From: Spirochaetota bacterium
Lineage (GTDB): Bacteria; Spirochaetota; UBA4802; JAFGDQ01
Assembly (NCBI GenBank): GCA_016932015.1
Contig: JAFGDQ010000070.1
Location: 62,001-126,000, forward strand
DNA length: 64,000 bases
Direction: 5' to 3'
The notes below the pieces were generated by a model. That model saw only the letters and a list, made by a program, of their open reading frames with translations, did no database searches and was not told the origin of the DNA. A program made the position numbers and the translations under genes. Positions 28,592 through 37,843 of this stretch are shown here, piece by piece. Every line of letters begins with the position of its first letter. Within the stretch, counting starts at the first letter, position 1.

Positions 28592-28801
28592 TTTTCTGCT
28601 CCTGAATAAAAAATATTTTTTTGAATAAAGCTTATATCAAAAAAATACAGCATAAGAGATATAAAACTTTAATGTGATATCAATTTTCGAGTTAAATTCT
28701 AAATGTACTTGATGAAACTTGCTATATATTTATTTTGTTGTTATCTTAAAATATCAGTTTTTATTTAATAAAGTTTTAAATCTAGTATACAGGCTTATTA
28801 T

Positions 28802-29794
28802 ATGTCAATCAAATATATAATTACTATTAAAATATGTAATAAATTCTCATTTCTGCTGTTTTTTTCAATTGTACTTTTTATTACCGCATGTTCTTCAGGC
28901 ACGACTCAGAATATTATAGCAGATGGTACCGCAAGCCAAAGTGATTATTTTGTCATCTGGGCGCACTCGGATATTCAGCCGCGCAATGAATCAGAAAAAA
29001 TCTATTATGATACAGCGATATCGGATATTAATAATAATTTTACATATGTTAATCTGGCCCTTGTCGCAGGGGATATTATTCACTGGTCCGAATCAGCAAA
29101 TATTTTTGACTGGTATAATTCAATGAAAAAGAAAACATCAATCAAATACTGGTATGAAATCGCGGGGAATCATGATCAGAAGGATTTTAAAAACTATCAG
29201 AAATATATAAATCTACCGCTTCATTATTCAGTACAGACAGGCAACCTTCTTATACTGTGCTTGTCCGATGAAAATTTAAGAGCTGAAACAGAAATATCTG
29301 ACACAGCATTCAACTGGTGGGAAGAAATGGTAATAAGCAATCAGGATAAAATAATTATTACAATGACACATGCGTCTCTAAAACAAAGCTGGCTCATGGG
29401 AACAGTTATACCAAGCAGAAACATCAGAAATTCGGAAAGATTTGCAAAAGTACTTAAAAATTATAAAGTCGATCTATGGTTATGCGGGCATATGCACCTT
29501 CTTCACTCTCTGAAAGGGAGTATGAGGATTGCTGACAATCTGAATAACACGCTCTTTATTAATGTATCCACAATAAGAGCCAATAAGCTTAAAGATGTGG
29601 AATCATTTCTCTTTTACCTTAAAAAAGATTCAGACCAGCTGCTCATACGTTCACGCAATCACAGCAAACAGTCTTTTTATGATTATTACAGCAGGTCATT
29701 CAGGCTGTCTCATAAATTTAAATGGAATAATGAAAATCCTGTCATAACTAAAATGACTTCCTCTTCATCAGTCAAAGCTGCAAAAGCTGAATAG
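28802..29794 (+). CDS. Metallophosphoesterase lipoprotein
   Basis: A 330-residue protein. A signal peptide ends in a lipobox (FITAC, Cys at about 30), so it is a membrane-anchored exported lipoprotein. The calcineurin-like motifs are in order: HSDIQP (Gln in place of the usual second His of DxH), AGDIIHW, AGNHDQ, THASL and GHMH. The set suggests an active di-metal phosphoesterase on nucleotides or phosphodiesters outside the cytoplasm. It is transcribed alone and convergent with the exported-protein gene at 29835. Confidence 0.85.
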   Translation: MSIKYIITIKICNKFSFLLFFSIVLFITACSSGTTQNIIADGTASQSDYFVIWAHSDIQPRNESEKIYYDTAISDINNNFTYVNLALVAGDIIHWSESANIFDWYNSMKKKTSIKYWYEIAGNHDQKDFKNYQKYINLPLHYSVQTGNLLILCLSDENLRAETEISDTAFNWWEEMVISNQDKIIITMTHASLKQSWLMGTVIPSRNIRNSERFAKVLKNYKVDLWLCGHMHLLHSLKGSMRIADNLNNTLFINVSTIRANKLKDVESFLFYLKKDSDQLLIRSRNHSKQSFYDYYSRSFRLSHKFKWNNENPVITKMTSSSSVKAAKAE

Positions 29795-29834
29795 ATAAAA
29801 AGCAATAAGCTCAGGGGAAAGGAGAATGATCTAA

Positions 29835-30968
29835 TTACCAGTTTACAGTTAAACCGGTAAAATACTGCTGATTATCAGATTGCTGAATCATTGAAATTGC
29901 GGGATTTACAAATATAATATTCACATCAATGTCATCATAAAAACATTTGTCAATTGTACGGTTTATAATTCTCATAGGGTCTATCAATGTCATAAAAAGA
30001 TATCGTATAATTTTATTATCCACATTCTGTTCAATAAAAATACTTGTCTGCCTTAAACTTTCTCCTACAAGTGCTCCGCCCATAGTTGTAAATATCATAT
30101 CATTTGTAGACACCTGTTCGCGGAACTCGCCGATATATTCCCAGATTAAACTGCCGGTAAATGCCCAGGCACAGGAAGCCAGAAAACCGTATTCATTGCT
30201 TCTTCCAGTCTGAAAATAAATATTTCCAGCATAAATATGATAAATAGTGTTTGTTCTGAAGGCATTTGTATCCAATGACCAGCCGTCGGTAATTTTTCTT
30301 CTGACGCCCTCCCATGTAAGTTTATATTCCCAGTCCTCCATGTTCTCATCTTTATTAATCCAGTAATTGATTACACCGAAACTGTTTACAATAAACAGCT
30401 CACCAAGCGTCCTGAAGAATTTGTGTGTTTGAGAAGGTCTTGATTTGATTTTGATATTATATCCGGTTACTTCACCATTTTCCGGATCATCGTAAACAGG
30501 CTCAGCGGACTGAATATCTCCTGATGCCAGATTATTAAAGACAATTTCATTAATATCCTTCTCCCGGGCATGTATGGACAGTTTGAGTATATCATTAAAA
30601 GAACCGTTAAGCAGGTCATCTTCCGCGTCCTTTTTCGGAATATTCCATGTGAACATAAAATTGTGATTGCCGGTTCCGGGAATGAGTTTAAAAAAAACAT
30701 GATCCTTGTTATTATAATTTCTTATTTCGCTTTCCAGAAAAATTCCGTCCGGACTTTCACTTTCATTACTGCTTCCCGGAAAATTAATACTGTATTTATC
30801 ATTACTGAAAAATCCTGACTCATATAGTTTCTTCAAAATCGGAAAATTAATACTAATATCATTGATATTAATTTTAGTTATTTTTTCCATATTCTCTTCA
30901 GAATATAACTTACTTTGAAAACCTGAAAACAATATCAATAATACGATTGTTAACTTTTTAAACAACAT
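29835..30968 (-). CDS. Exported DUF3943-like protein
   Basis: A 377-residue protein with a signal peptide (about residues 1-23). The C-terminal half resembles DUF3943: NTIYHIYAGNIYFQTGR, then IWEYIGEFREQVSTNDM and TTMGGALVGESLR. Members are found in diderm bacteria and are thought to sit in or at the outer membrane. Function is unknown. The gene upstream on the same strand (31076) encodes another exported barrel-like protein about 100 bases away, so they may share a transcript. Confidence 0.72.
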   Translation of the reverse strand: MLFKKLTIVLLILFSGFQSKLYSEENMEKITKININDISINFPILKKLYESGFFSNDKYSINFPGSSNESESPDGIFLESEIRNYNNKDHVFFKLIPGTGNHNFMFTWNIPKKDAEDDLLNGSFNDILKLSIHAREKDINEIVFNNLASGDIQSAEPVYDDPENGEVTGYNIKIKSRPSQTHKFFRTLGELFIVNSFGVINYWINKDENMEDWEYKLTWEGVRRKITDGWSLDTNAFRTNTIYHIYAGNIYFQTGRSNEYGFLASCAWAFTGSLIWEYIGEFREQVSTNDMIFTTMGGALVGESLRQTSIFIEQNVDNKIIRYLFMTLIDPMRIINRTIDKCFYDDIDVNIIFVNPAISMIQQSDNQQYFTGLTVNW

Positions 30969-31075
30969 ATACTGAACCTGATTTTAATAATTATAATCGA
31001 AAATAAACCCTGACATAGCGTGAAATATCCGCCGCAGTCCATTTCAACAATTTTTTCTGAATATTTATTTAAATA

Positions 31076-32368
31076 TTATAGCAAATATTTTAACTCAATG
31101 ATCAGGCGGTTCCAGGAATGATTTACCCTGTCATCCTTAAGCATACTGTCAATATGCCAGAACTCATAGTTAACAGCAAAAAGAGTATTCTGTGTTAAAT
31201 AATAGCCGGCTGATATTTTCAGAATATTCATTAAATCATATGCTTTTTCGCCTTCAACAGGAATAAAGAAATAAAAATTATAATCCGCCCCAAACCGGAA
31301 ATTATGAATTCTGTCTGCAATAAATCCGGCATTCGCTGCTGCCGCGGCGCTGTAATAATAATTCTGTTTCCTGTATTTAATTGATTTAAATATATGACTG
31401 AGTTCATCCTCTTCTTCTTCTGTTATGCCAGTCGCAGTTAATGAAGAATTGATTCCCGGTCCTACAGCAAGCGACAGATAATTTGTGAAAACACCTGTCT
31501 CTGACTGACTTGTGTTAATTATTGTACCCTGAATGGCACGATATAAACCGAATTGAACATGAGGCTGCTTTTTATAAATCTGTCTGTTCCATTTTAATAC
31601 AGGATCATTAAATCCGGGTCTGAAATATTCGAACCCGTTAAAAAAACCGTACAGTGTTCTTCTGGTTTGATTTTGAGCCGATTCAAACTTATTTTTACCG
31701 TAAATCAGCAGATTAACATTAAATGAATTTTCCCTTATGGTTGAATCAATGGTAAAAGAAAAACTGGAGAAGAAATAGTCGGCAGGCTTCAGTGTAATGC
31801 TGCGTGCTGTAACATTAGCCGCGGGGTCATATGCCAGACTTCCTGACATATAAAAGCTGCCCTCGCTGTATTCCGGATAAAACCTGCAGTTATCATGAGT
31901 CCTGTTATAACCCGCGGAAATACTTCCAAAGTAGATCTTTTTATTATTTGAACTGCTGCAACAGGAAGCATTGATTTTCTGTAAAACATAAGGAATAATT
32001 TTATTCCTTACATACATTGAATCATCAGCAAATTCATCTTTGATAGTTATAACTTTTTCATATAGCCTGTCTGTAACTACTGTTACTGTATAATTATGTA
32101 TGTTTTTACCGGAATTATGATCAATGCCTACTGTAAGCTCAGTACAATTATTCCGAAAGCAAAAGGCAATTAATTTTCCGCTTTCAATATTAACATACCA
32201 GTCATTACTTTCTAAAATTTCCTTAAGTAAATTTAAAACTGCAGTTATTTTCTGCCGTGAATCACCGTTTTCAGTATTTTTTTTAATTAATTCCTGAGAA
32301 TCAGCAAATTTCTCTGAAATAACATTAAAAAATAAACAGCAGAGTAATAATAAGAATATCTTTCTCAT
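31076..32368 (-). CDS. Probable outer-membrane beta-barrel protein, unknown
   Basis: A 430-residue protein with a signal peptide (residues 1-18), a periplasmic-like N-terminal domain and then alternating short hydrophobic strands rich in Tyr, Phe and Asn from about residue 150 onward, ending in LIIELKYLL. That pattern suggests an outer-membrane barrel. No family recognised. It lies upstream of the DUF3943-like gene on the same strand. Confidence 0.65.
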   Translation of the reverse strand: MRKIFLLLLCCLFFNVISEKFADSQELIKKNTENGDSRQKITAVLNLLKEILESNDWYVNIESGKLIAFCFRNNCTELTVGIDHNSGKNIHNYTVTVVTDRLYEKVITIKDEFADDSMYVRNKIIPYVLQKINASCCSSSNNKKIYFGSISAGYNRTHDNCRFYPEYSEGSFYMSGSLAYDPAANVTARSITLKPADYFFSSFSFTIDSTIRENSFNVNLLIYGKNKFESAQNQTRRTLYGFFNGFEYFRPGFNDPVLKWNRQIYKKQPHVQFGLYRAIQGTIINTSQSETGVFTNYLSLAVGPGINSSLTATGITEEEEDELSHIFKSIKYRKQNYYYSAAAAANAGFIADRIHNFRFGADYNFYFFIPVEGEKAYDLMNILKISAGYYLTQNTLFAVNYEFWHIDSMLKDDRVNHSWNRLIIELKYLL

Positions 32369-32593
32369 AATAATTTTTATTTTTTTATTTTTTAACTTGA
32401 TCCTTTATTAGTTAAAGTAAAATTTATGCAATAAATGTTTCCAAAAAATAATCTTTGTAAAAATATTATTTTTAACAGGCAAACAATTGGATATGCTTTT
32501 ATGTATTTTTATAATTATTAGTGACAAATAATAGAAAACCGTTATAAGGTCAAAGTAAAAATTTTTTTAATGTTATTATTCATGGAGTCAAAA

Positions 32594-33100
32594 ATGAGTT
32601 ATAAACTTGTTTATTACGGCAGCGATATACTTAAAAATGTTGCTGATGATGTAAAAAATATTGACCAGAATATAATCGACTTAATTGATACAATGTTTAA
32701 TATAATGTATAAAGAAAGAGGCATAGGGCTTGCAGGACCGCAGGCAAATGCCGGTAAAAAGATAATTACTATAGATATTGAAAATTTCGGCGGACAGCGT
32801 ATCGCTTTAATCAATCCGGAGATTATTTCAAAGTCGGAAGAAACCGAGCCATATGAGGAAGGCTGTCTTTCTTTTCCAGGAATTTCGGAAGATATTATCA
32901 GGCCGTCAAAAGTGGCAGTGAAGGGAATAACACCCGACGGGAAGGAAATCAGTTTTGGAGCTGACGGCCTGTATGCCAGAGTGCTTCAGCACGAGATCGA
33001 TCACATAAACGGTGTTGTTTTCATTGATCATCTTGAAGATCATATCAGAAGAGAATACAGAAAAGAATTAAAAAAAATCAAGAAATTAAATAAAGACTAA
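32594..33100 (+). CDS. def: Peptide deformylase
   Basis: The track start at 32570 is moved to the ATG at 32594 (MSYKLVYYG), which has a TGGAG site and the normal N-terminus, giving 168 residues. All three deformylase motifs are present: GIGLAGPQ, EEGCLSFPG with the metal Cys, and QHEIDHINGVVF with the metal His pair and catalytic Glu. It removes the formyl group from nascent proteins. Its stop overlaps the start of fmt by one base (TAATG). Confidence 0.96.
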   Translation: MSYKLVYYGSDILKNVADDVKNIDQNIIDLIDTMFNIMYKERGIGLAGPQANAGKKIITIDIENFGGQRIALINPEIISKSEETEPYEEGCLSFPGISEDIIRPSKVAVKGITPDGKEISFGADGLYARVLQHEIDHINGVVFIDHLEDHIRREYRKELKKIKKLNKD

Positions 33101-34029
33101 TGAAGGCAGGATTTTTCGGAACACCTGAGATTTCAGCGTATTACCTGGAAAGGCTTTCTGAATTTCATGATATTATCTTTGCAGTAACAGCTGAAGACAA
33201 GCCGAAAGGCAGGCATAAGACTCCGTCTCCCGGTGAAGTAAAAGTACTCGCAGTTAAAAACAATATACCCGTACTTCAGCCTGAAAAACTTTCTGATAAG
33301 GAATTTGTTAAGGAAATCTCAACTTTCAGCGCAGATATTTATGTGGTAGTCGCATACGGGAAATTGATTCCATCAGAAATATTTAATATCCCGCGTTATA
33401 AAACCGTAAATGTTCACCCTTCTCTTCTTCCGAAATACAGAGGAGCTGCACCGATGCAATGGGCTCTTATCAACGGTGAAGAGGAAACAGGCATTACTAT
33501 TCAGTACATAAATGAAGGCATGGACACAGGGGATATTCTCGGGCAGACGAAAATAACATTAAATCAGGAAATGACCTGTGAGGACCTGTATAACACAGTC
33601 CTCCCTCTTGGCGCAAATCTGTTATTAGACGTACTGGGGAAATTACCGAATAACGGGATTACCCCTCTTAAACAGGATGATTCACAGGCAACCTACTGTG
33701 GAAAAATTGATCAGAATACAGCACATATCGACTGGAATAATGATGCCCTGAAAATTCACAATCTTGTTCGGGGGCTGAATCCCAAACCTGTTGCATGGTC
33801 GACATTCAGAGAAAAAAAAATAAAAATATATAAAACCGGTATCAATGAAAACCTTGAAAGTTCAGATCTTGCGCCGGGTAATATTGCGGTTCAACAAAAG
33901 AGACTGATTGCAGGAACAGGAAAAGGGATACTTGAAATACTGGAGCTTCAGCCTGAAGGGAAAAAAATAATGCATGCGGGATCTTTTATTAATGGATACA
34001 GAATAGATGACGGCGATTATTTTAAATAA
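33100..34029 (+). CDS. fmt: Methionyl-tRNA formyltransferase
   Basis: A 309-residue enzyme that formylates initiator Met-tRNA from 10-formyl-THF. The catalytic region reads VNVHPSLLPKYRGAAPMQWA, with the conserved Asp in NEGMDTGDIL, followed by the C-terminal tRNA-binding domain. It is translationally coupled to def, a very common gene pair. Confidence 0.97.
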   Translation: MKAGFFGTPEISAYYLERLSEFHDIIFAVTAEDKPKGRHKTPSPGEVKVLAVKNNIPVLQPEKLSDKEFVKEISTFSADIYVVVAYGKLIPSEIFNIPRYKTVNVHPSLLPKYRGAAPMQWALINGEEETGITIQYINEGMDTGDILGQTKITLNQEMTCEDLYNTVLPLGANLLLDVLGKLPNNGITPLKQDDSQATYCGKIDQNTAHIDWNNDALKIHNLVRGLNPKPVAWSTFREKKIKIYKTGINENLESSDLAPGNIAVQQKRLIAGTGKGILEILELQPEGKKIMHAGSFINGYRIDDGDYFK

Positions 34030-34047
34030 TTGCGGATAAACCTGCTG

Positions 34048-34329
34048 TTATTTTTTCTTCTCAATTTTTTCCAATAACAGATCAACCTCTTCCTGATCAA
34101 GCCACTCATCCACATGGTCAGGTAAGAGATCATACATAACCATATACATCTGAACAGCCATTACAAGATCTTCCTTTGAGAGAATTCCCTGAGTAACAAG
34201 TATCTCGCCGATGAGCCTGTCCGGATTATCTCTCTGAAGTTCCAGAGCTGACTGCCGCTGTTCTTCAGTAATTACACCGTTTTCAACAAAAAACTTTCCG
34301 ATTTTATGATCAGATTCACGTTTTGTCAT
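34048..34329 (-). CDS. Stand-alone MshEN/GspE-N-like domain protein
   Basis: A 93-residue protein of two repeated helical motifs: IGKFFVENGVITEEQRQSAL and IGEILVTQGILSKEDLVMAV. These are the hallmark of the MshEN domain of type II secretion and type IV pilus ATPases, where some members bind cyclic di-GMP. Here it is a separate protein with no ATPase. It lies upstream of no related gene and may be an adaptor or regulator. The next gene on the strand (34561) is a degenerate receiver. Confidence 0.75.
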   Translation of the reverse strand: MTKRESDHKIGKFFVENGVITEEQRQSALELQRDNPDRLIGEILVTQGILSKEDLVMAVQMYMVMYDLLPDHVDEWLDQEEVDLLLEKIEKKK

Positions 34330-34560
34330 TTATCCGTATCGCTCCCGAATGTAATTCCAAATATAGATAAAAAAGTCAATTTACATAATCTGTACAGATT
34401 TCTAAGTTGAATAATAGCACAACGCAATAATGCTGTCAAGTTTGAAACTATTTCATAAAACGAAGTGTATTAATATTTTTAAACAACAAATTTAAAACAA
34501 CCGTTCATAAATAATACTTTTAAAGCTGATTACGCAATACAGCATAAAAACCTGCAGTAT

Positions 34561-35520
34561 TTATACTTTAACTTCGTCTTTAATAAGCCACTTCAGCCCG
34601 TCTGTCTTTAATATCAAGCCCTTTAGGGATTCTATTCTTCCATTAATTATATCTATTTTTTCTTTAGTAATAATCTTATTCATTTTAAAAACATCTATTC
34701 CCATTACATTATAAATTCTGCTCAGGGTGTCGCTAACAAACCTGTTTATATTCTTAAAATCAAGTGTCTCATTAAGCAGATTTAGCCCGGGTGACAACTC
34801 TTTCCTGAACAACAGATCAATCAGAAAGGAATAAACCTCTTCGGAGGAAAGAAAAACTTTCGCGATTTTATTCAGCCCGGAGATCATCTCATGTATAAAC
34901 ACTCCCTGCAGCATATCCTTATAGGGAATAACTGGCATTTTTCTGTTTATTTCAAAAGACAGCGCTTTTCTCAGAAAAAATGTAATATCAAAATCAGCTG
35001 TCCCTAAACTTACAAAGGCTAGCTGAATATTTGTTTCATTTACTTTTTCAAAAAAATCATCAACAGTTTTTACAATAACCGGATTGTAATTGAACCTGCT
35101 GATAATTGTGGTCAGTATATTAACACTTCTAACGTTGTCTTCCAGTATAAGAATTTTGCCGTATTTTTTATTTATATTCGTATTCGTAATATCAATATAG
35201 TTAATTACGCTGTCAGCGTTTTTTGAATCAAGGACTTCAGCTATACCATGTTTCAGGAAAAAATTCCTGAAACGCTCATTCATCCTCACGGCAAGTGCAA
35301 TAATTCTCACGGAATTTTTATTAAGGCTAACGATTAAATCATCAAGCCTATCAAGAGAATCTTCAATTACTTCAATGATTGCAATCCCTTTAAATTTTTT
35401 AATACTGCCCGGCAGCTGGTCAGGAAGTGGCTGATCTATTTCACTTAGATTAAAATCTTTTAAGGTCAGATTTTCTCGATAGAGTTTGTTCGCGAAAGTT
35501 GCCAGTAGCAGTTCATTCAT
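34561..35520 (-). CDS. Protein with a degenerate receiver domain
   Basis: A 319-residue cytoplasmic protein. Residues about 120-235 look like a response-regulator receiver: the acidic start ILILEDN is kept. The usual phospho-Asp position reads FVSLGTAD (Ser) and the conserved Lys is replaced in VFLSSEE, so phosphorylation is unlikely. The first 115 residues look like a second, even more diverged Rossmann-like domain. The last 80 residues are helical. Function unknown. It lies on the same strand as the MshEN-like gene and the universal-stress-protein gene. Confidence 0.65.
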   Translation of the reverse strand: MNELLLATFANKLYRENLTLKDFNLSEIDQPLPDQLPGSIKKFKGIAIIEVIEDSLDRLDDLIVSLNKNSVRIIALAVRMNERFRNFFLKHGIAEVLDSKNADSVINYIDITNTNINKKYGKILILEDNVRSVNILTTIISRFNYNPVIVKTVDDFFEKVNETNIQLAFVSLGTADFDITFFLRKALSFEINRKMPVIPYKDMLQGVFIHEMISGLNKIAKVFLSSEEVYSFLIDLLFRKELSPGLNLLNETLDFKNINRFVSDTLSRIYNVMGIDVFKMNKIITKEKIDIINGRIESLKGLILKTDGLKWLIKDEVKV

Positions 35521-35584
35521 ATAAAATATCTATTAAAGTTAGAAGAATAAACAGACATACTCGTCCTGAATGCGATTCTCATTA

Positions 35585-36529
35585 TTATATTTCCAGGAAA
35601 GCTTTCAGAAACCCTATACCTTCGTCTTTTTTCTTAACAATCAGTATAGGTATTATGGTTTCCTGTATCAATTTTTCGGGGACACTTCCCAGCAATATCG
35701 ATGCGACAGTCCCCCTGCCGCGCGAACCGAGAATCACAAGGTCAATACCCTTGTCCTTTATCACTTCTATAATACCTTCCACAATATTATCATTTAAAGA
35801 ATACATTTCCTCAACTTCAATTCCGGGAATATCCGCTTTTGCAATAAACTCATCATAATTCTTTGCGGCATGAGTTTTCATTATATCAGCAAACTGTTCA
35901 TAGCTTTTTCCGGTTTTATAAAAGCCCTGCGGGACTTTATAAATATTTACTGTACGTATTTTTTTTATCCCGTTTGTTCTGGCAAAAATACCGGCAACTT
36001 CTACAGTATCTCTTGAATGATCCGAGAAGTCCACAGGCACAAGAATATCTTTATAATCGCCGGTGCCCTGGCCCGGTATTGCAAAAACAGAGCATGAAGA
36101 TTTCCGGGCAATTTTTTTCGCAAGATTAAGACTGTATTCATTATGCTGATCATAAGAAAAAATTACGAGATCAGCATCCTTCTCTATATTCATTCTAAGA
36201 AGCTCATGCAGGGTTTTTCCTTCTACAACTTCATAGTCTGTGCTGTAACTGCAGGAAAGTACCGCATACTCAAGCTCAGAAGAGGAGCATCCGCGGAATT
36301 CCCTGCCCACAATCTTTTTAAGCTTTTTATATGCATCTTTCTCGGCCTTTAACTCCACTTCAGGATATTCCTTTAAAATACTTCCGGGAAATCCAAGTGA
36401 TTCCGTTAAATATACAAAAAAAAATTTTTTTGACTGAGTAAGATTGGAAATCAGCGAGGCATACTTTAATGTCAGTGTATCGCTTTCATCTAAATTTAAA
36501 AGCACAATTATATTCTGATATCTTTTCAT
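35585..36529 (-). CDS. Tandem universal stress protein (UspA-like)
   Basis: I place the start at the ATG at 36529 (MKRYQNIIV), which has a GAGGGA site, giving 314 residues. It contains two UspA domains. The second keeps the ATP-binding glycine motif (GSRGRGTVASILLGS) while the first has lost it. It belongs to tandem-type Usp proteins that respond to stress or redox change. It is about 65 bases from the degenerate receiver gene on the same strand. Confidence 0.88.
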   Translation of the reverse strand: MKRYQNIIVLLNLDESDTLTLKYASLISNLTQSKKFFFVYLTESLGFPGSILKEYPEVELKAEKDAYKKLKKIVGREFRGCSSSELEYAVLSCSYSTDYEVVEGKTLHELLRMNIEKDADLVIFSYDQHNEYSLNLAKKIARKSSCSVFAIPGQGTGDYKDILVPVDFSDHSRDTVEVAGIFARTNGIKKIRTVNIYKVPQGFYKTGKSYEQFADIMKTHAAKNYDEFIAKADIPGIEVEEMYSLNDNIVEGIIEVIKDKGIDLVILGSRGRGTVASILLGSVPEKLIQETIIPILIVKKKDEGIGFLKAFLEI

Positions 36530-36827
36530 AGTTTCCCTCAGGCATAACACCGGTTAATCTCAAATATGCCTCAAAACATTATACCATTAAAAATAATTAA
36601 AAATAAATTAAAATTTACCTTATTGTCAATCAAAATAAAACAGGATAAAATGTTCGGAACAGACAGATGAGATATTGTAATGCAGTTTAGATTATGCCCA
36701 GGAAAACCGGTGTCAAGGAATTAAAATTGACATAAATCCTAAAATATTGTAAGAAGAAGACAAACATCAACAATGTGTAAATATTTTACTGATGTTAATT
36801 TTAATAAGACAGAACAGGCTAAAAATC

Positions 36828-37748
36828 ATGAAAGAATTGATAATAATAGGCGCCGGCCCGGCCGGGCTTACAGCCGCAATTTACGGAATAAGGGCAGGAC
36901 TAGACGTACTGCTCATTGAAAGGTATTCACCCGGAGGGCAGGTTATAAACACCTATGAAGTAGAGAATTATCCCGGTTTTGTGGAGCCCGTACAGGGCTG
37001 GGAACTTATGTCTGCAATGGAAGGCCAGGTCAGAAGGCTCGGTGTTGAGATAATAAACGGGGACGTTAAATCTATAATAAAAAATACGGAAGAAAATCTT
37101 TTTAATGTGGAACTGACAGACAATCATATTCATAAAGCTAAAGCAATAATACTTGCCTGCGGTGCGACACATAATCAGCTAAAAATACCAGGTGAGACAG
37201 AATTAACAGGAAAAGGAGTATCATATTGCGCAACATGCGACGGAGCATTTTTCAAGGATAAAGTCACTGCTGTTAATGGAGGTGGAGATACAGCTCTGGA
37301 AGAGGCTTTATTCCTGACTAAATTCGCGAGCAAGGTTTACCTGATCCACAGGCGTGAAGAATTCAGGGGCGCAAAAATTCTTCAGGACAGGGTTCTTTCA
37401 AATGATAAAATTGAACCGATTTATAATTCTGTGGTAAAATCGATAAACGGATCGGAAAATGTAACATCCCTCACTTTAAAAAATGTTAAGACTTCAGAAG
37501 AAAAAGAACTTAAACTCGACGGGCTGTTCATTTTTATAGGCTACAGCCCGAACACGGGCTTTCTTCCTGAGGAAATTCTGAATGAAAGATCTGAAGTAAT
37601 TGTAAACAAAGAAATGCAGACATCCGTACCGGGATTATTTGCTGCAGGCGACATGAGAGAAGATTCCAAAAGGCAGATTGTTATGGCAGCAGCGGACGGA
37701 GCAACAGCTGCTCTTGAGGCATATAATTATGTAAATGAAATGAAATAA
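36828..37748 (+). CDS. trxB: Thioredoxin reductase (NADPH)
   Basis: The track start at 36792 adds 12 residues. The ATG at 36828 (MKELIIIG) gives 306 residues and places GAGPAGLTAA at the normal N-terminal position. The redox-active disulfide is CATCDG, and the NADPH domain has GGGDTALEEA and HRREEFRGA. The C-terminal FAD motif is FAAGDMR. It reduces thioredoxin in the cytoplasm. A terminator follows closely. Confidence 0.94.
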   Translation: MKELIIIGAGPAGLTAAIYGIRAGLDVLLIERYSPGGQVINTYEVENYPGFVEPVQGWELMSAMEGQVRRLGVEIINGDVKSIIKNTEENLFNVELTDNHIHKAKAIILACGATHNQLKIPGETELTGKGVSYCATCDGAFFKDKVTAVNGGGDTALEEALFLTKFASKVYLIHRREEFRGAKILQDRVLSNDKIEPIYNSVVKSINGSENVTSLTLKNVKTSEEKELKLDGLFIFIGYSPNTGFLPEEILNERSEVIVNKEMQTSVPGLFAAGDMREDSKRQIVMAAADGATAALEAYNYVNEMK

Positions 37749-37758
37749 AAACATACAA

Positions 37759-37784
37759 GGCTGCACTCCGCGTGCAGCCCTTTT
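37759..37784 (+). terminator. trxB: Rho-independent terminator of trxB
   Basis: GGCTGCAC (37759-37766) and GTGCAGCC (37772-37779) form an 8-bp GC-rich stem with a 5-base loop followed by CTTTT. It starts 10 bases after the trxB stop. Confidence 0.85.
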
Positions 37785-37793
37785 ATTCCATCA

Positions 37794-37814
37794 TTAATAT
37801 CTTAAAGATATTAA
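37794..37814. promoter_or_regulatory. 21-base perfect palindrome
   Basis: TTAATATCTT-A-AAGATATTAA is a perfect 10-bp inverted repeat about a single central base, between the trxB terminator and the stop of the glycerophosphodiesterase gene. Its function is unknown. It could be a second terminator stem or a protein-binding site. Confidence 0.35.
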
Positions 37815-37843
37815 TAAATCCAAAGGAAAATCCGGGCTGTAAT

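Noticed and set aside
28592-28801. Possible T-box or leader peptide before ilvB
   Set aside because: No T-box core sequence, terminator stem or branched-chain-rich leader peptide is seen.
32570-32593. Longer N-terminus for peptide deformylase
   Set aside because: The inner ATG has a ribosome site and the normal family start.
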